Source: CAUZEO01 sp963578625 (lineage in GTDB: Bacteria; Verrucomicrobiota; Kiritimatiellia; SLOV01). From it: DNA of 17,092 nucleotides. Location of the stretch: positions 1-17,092 of the forward strand of contig CAUZEO010000073.1 of NCBI GenBank assembly GCA_963578625.1, read 5' to 3'. Below the pieces are notes generated by a model, which was not told where the DNA came from, did not search any database, and saw only the letters and a program-made list of their open reading frames with translations. This document shows positions 14,825 to 17,092 of this stretch, piece by piece (position 1 is the stretch's first letter; the number at the start of each line of letters is the position of its first letter). Made by a program: the position numbers and the translations under genes.

Positions 14825-15712
14825 ATGAGCACATACGATTGCAAACCGACTCTCACGGATAGCCAGGTCCTGGAGTTTTGCAAGACCGGCTACCTGATCC
14901 TGGAGGGGGTCGTTCCCGAAGAGATCAATCGTCGCACGTTGGAATGGCTCGAGGAACTTCATGCCGGTGGAGAAAACCGGGTCCAGGCGTGGAAACTGTT
15001 GCACGAGGATTGGTTCTCCGAAAACGTGTTGCGCAACCCGGAAGCGGCCGGCGCGATGCGCTCACTCCTTGGGACGGATTATCAAGAGCCGGAGTGGATG
15101 TCGTATTTCCGGGGCGAAGGAAACCTCCCGGGCGGGCAGTGGCACGTGGACGGCGGTTCGAAGTTCGGGCCGCAGATCAATGCGCTGAAGTGGTTCTACC
15201 TGCCCTCGGATGTGACCGACGACATGGGGCCGACCGAATTCGTACCAGGCTCTCATCACACCCTCAACCAGGTTCGCTTCATGGCTCACTACGATGGAAT
15301 CCGCGGCTGCTGGAAGGCCTCGGGCCCTGCGGGGTCCATCTACCTGACGGCGTACCAGATGTGGCATCGTCGAGGCGTCTCCACCCAGGATGGAATCCGT
15401 TACATGGTCACCTCCAGCGCGCATCGCACCTCGCCGCCGACGCGCGATTGGATCGAGGAGTCGGACTTCGATTTCAGATTGGCCGACTACCAGTTGGAAA
15501 GCCCTCGATTCGGGGAGCAGTTCCGCTCCAGCGTGGATACCGCCCGCATGTTTTGCTGGCTATGCGGCAAGGGTGAAGCCTTCCAGCGAGGCGACGGCCC
15601 GGGGTGGCCCATGCCCCGCACCACGCCATATCCCTGGTCCAATGTTCCGGAAGAGATCGCAGAACTCGGCGCGCATCTGGATACGTCGGAGCCGACGCTG
15701 AAGGGGCGGTGA
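14825..15712 (+). CDS. Phytanoyl-CoA dioxygenase (PhyH) family oxygenase (second)
   Basis: ATG 14825 gives 295 residues; a TTG at 14816 would add three. It is an Fe(II)/2-oxoglutarate oxygenase by its metal site, His107 and Asp109 in GGQWHVDGG, the distal His181 in MWHRRGVSTQ and Arg192 for 2-oxoglutarate. The core phrase TEFVPGSHHTL and the start FCKTGYLILEGVVPEEIN are typical of the family. It differs much from the PhyH protein at 3880-4719 (metal site WHVDGG versus WHQDAAYW), so the two are not recent duplicates. The product is soluble, and the substrate is unknown. It is the last gene of a tight series on plus, and an 8-bp inverted repeat follows the stop. Confidence 0.87.
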   Translation: MSTYDCKPTLTDSQVLEFCKTGYLILEGVVPEEINRRTLEWLEELHAGGENRVQAWKLLHEDWFSENVLRNPEAAGAMRSLLGTDYQEPEWMSYFRGEGNLPGGQWHVDGGSKFGPQINALKWFYLPSDVTDDMGPTEFVPGSHHTLNQVRFMAHYDGIRGCWKASGPAGSIYLTAYQMWHRRGVSTQDGIRYMVTSSAHRTSPPTRDWIEESDFDFRLADYQLESPRFGEQFRSSVDTARMFCWLCGKGEAFQRGDGPGWPMPRTTPYPWSNVPEEIAELGAHLDTSEPTLKGR

Positions 15713-16061
15713 CGGGGACGAATACCGGCACTAGCTGGTTCCCAATCTTCGTCCCGGTCCTAAGAGTTGGGCACTAACCCGCATAGCGCTGACTTCAGGG
15801 ATCCTTTGCAAGAGCGGAACCTCGGTGCGAGAGCGCGGCGACCCGCCGGCTTAGGACAGAAAGAATTCCGTGATAACAATCTATCGAGCAACTCCACAAA
15901 CGTGAACGAATCCATTGTCCATGGATACGAACTTGCTAAGCACAGCACCAGGCCTTATGGTTGGCGCATGTTCGAGGGGAAACGGACAGGCGGAAGCTCG
16001 ATCGGTTCGTGCTCCAAGGCACGGAATGTAAAATAATTATCGATCAATCTCACAAAAGTAT
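15713..16061. other. Intergenic stretch without a supported gene
   Basis: I see no convincing gene. Just after the PhyH stop, GGGACGAA (15715-15722) and TTCGTCCC (15748-15755) form an 8-bp inverted repeat with a 25-base loop, a weak candidate for the operon terminator. The last 60 bases turn AT-rich (AAAATAATTATCGATC and onward) and probably hold the promoter of the next gene. The open frames here have no recognisable protein features. Confidence 0.5.
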
Positions 16062-17092
16062 ATGTTGAAAAACCGCTCTATCATTCTTTATACACTGTTC
16101 TTTTTTTCCGGATTTAGCGCACTTGTTTTTGAAACCGTCTGGCAAAGACAGATGGTACATGTCTTCGGAGCAAGTGGGCCCGCCAGTACGGCAATATTGA
16201 CTTCGTTTTTTCTAGGTATTGCCTTCGGAAGTAAATTGGGAGGCAAACTTCTTAATCGTGTGCAAAGCACGATGCGTGTCTATGCATACATAGAAATCTG
16301 GATCGCAATATGGGGGTTGATGGTACCTGCGCTGCTTGGTTGGATAGAGCCTCTGTACATTAAGATTTTTCAGGTAACCGATCCCGGTTTTGCTTTATCA
16401 TTAACGTATCGATACCTAATGGCGATCATGGTAATCATGCCGGCCACGCTTGGCATGGGGGCAACGTTGCCTTTTATGAACAGACTGCTTACTGATTTAA
16501 AAGGGCAGGTTGGTAAAGGGGTGTCTCTTGCTTATGGCATAAATACAATTGGTTCGGTGTCGGGGACCTTGTTTACGGGGTTCGTATTCTTGCGTTTTCT
16601 TGGAATACAAAATTCTCTATTTTTAGCGGCAAGTATCAATACCCTGATAGCGGGAATCGCTTATTCCATGTATAAGATCGTCCTGATCCGCCCTGTTTCC
16701 CCGCCTCCGGAGTTGACGGGAAAGCAGGGGGAGCTTGATGGCAGGATGAAAGTCCTGGGCTGTAAAGTGTCACTATATCCATGGCTGGTCAGCATATACT
16801 TTTTCTGCGGGTTTATTGCGCTTGGTTATGAAATAACCTGGATAAGGCTGCTAAGTATATTTAACACCCAGAGCATTATTACCTTTACCCTTGTTCTTGC
16901 CGTGTATTTGCTCGGTTTTTCAAGTGGTAGTCTTATCCTTTATCCCTATCTGGCGAGGAAAGTTTCTACTACCCGGATTTTTTGTCTTTCTTCCCTGGGT
17001 GTGGGTGTATCTGCCCTATTATTGATCCCGGTACTCTATCGATTTCCCGATGTAAACTGGAATTTTATAGTAGGTGATACTCCCGATGTTGG
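16062..17092 (+). CDS. Multi-pass membrane protein like the membrane half of fused MFS/spermidine synthases, 3' end outside window
   Basis: ATG 16062 opens a frame that runs without a stop to the window end (343 codons). The protein is almost wholly hydrophobic segments with short loops. The motif GFSALVFETVWQRQM (from Gly17) returns at Gly250 as GFIALGYEITWIRLL, an internal repeat known from the membrane part of fused MFS/spermidine-synthase proteins; FFLGIAFGSKLGGKLL and YLLGFSSGSLI follow each copy, and MPATLGMGATLPF is also typical. In the full family a spermidine-synthase-like cytosolic domain follows; that part lies beyond the edge, so its presence is not shown. The gene is clearly richer in A and T than those to its left (35% GC in one 60-base line I counted, against 60% in a line of the PhyH gene). 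This suggests acquisition from another source. Ribosome-binding site weak. Confidence 0.78.
   Translation, partial: MLKNRSIILYTLFFFSGFSALVFETVWQRQMVHVFGASGPASTAILTSFFLGIAFGSKLGGKLLNRVQSTMRVYAYIEIWIAIWGLMVPALLGWIEPLYIKIFQVTDPGFALSLTYRYLMAIMVIMPATLGMGATLPFMNRLLTDLKGQVGKGVSLAYGINTIGSVSGTLFTGFVFLRFLGIQNSLFLAASINTLIAGIAYSMYKIVLIRPVSPPPELTGKQGELDGRMKVLGCKVSLYPWLVSIYFFCGFIALGYEITWIRLLSIFNTQSIITFTLVLAVYLLGFSSGSLILYPYLARKVSTTRIFCLSSLGVGVSALLLIPVLYRFPDVNWNFIVGDTPDV

Noticed and set aside
15767..16036. 89-codon open frame on plus after the second PhyH gene
   Set aside because: No domain, no ribosome-binding site and mixed composition; treated as noncoding.

Overview
The window reads as a chromosomal segment from a Gram-negative bacterium of the PVC group or a neighbouring lineage (Planctomycetota, Verrucomicrobiota, Kiritimatiellota or Lentisphaerota type). 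The support is indirect: two prepilin-like proteins with the AFTLIELL signature (one with an H-X9-DG tail motif), a PEP-CTERM-anchored LamG protein, two phytanoyl-CoA-dioxygenase-like oxygenases, GH29 and GH123-like hydrolase relatives, and GC-rich coding sequence (60% in one line counted by hand). No rRNA, tRNA, CRISPR array or intact insertion sequence was seen.

Left part (1-4719). A GH123/DUF6067-like glycosidase-type protein enters from the left edge, cut at its 5' end. It is followed on the opposite strand by a decayed DUF3095 (adenylate-cyclase-like) gene in alternating frames, with a small ribbon-helix-helix-like ORF at its 5' side. Then come a D-2-hydroxyacid dehydrogenase of CtBP type and a PhyH-family oxygenase, both on plus and probably co-transcribed.

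Middle part (4900-10361). On minus lie a divergent alpha-L-fucosidase-like GH29 protein, whose frame continues upstream into a signal-peptide-like stretch without a normal start codon, and an unclassified protein. A broken dienelactone-hydrolase 5' fragment follows. An AGE-type (alpha/alpha)6-barrel-like protein on plus converges with a second D-2-hydroxyacid dehydrogenase on minus. The mix suggests uptake and breakdown of unusual sugars or sugar acids, but no complete pathway is visible.

Right part (10362-15712). A prepilin-like protein is followed by a 558-base gene-poor stretch with a long hairpin, a second inverted repeat, G9 and C12 runs and an extended -10 promoter candidate. Next is a tandem pair of secreted LamG proteins. 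Their cores are about 94% identical over 534 bases by hand count, but their C-termini are unrelated: one has a PEP-CTERM anchor, the other a different tail. The second copy is tightly followed by another prepilin-like gene and a second PhyH oxygenase.

Right edge (16062-17092). A markedly more AT-rich multi-pass membrane protein, resembling the membrane half of fused MFS/spermidine-synthase proteins, runs off the window and looks compositionally foreign. The least explained parts are the tandem LamG pair with its upstream structured DNA, the non-canonical GH29 protein, and the scatter of decaying genes.
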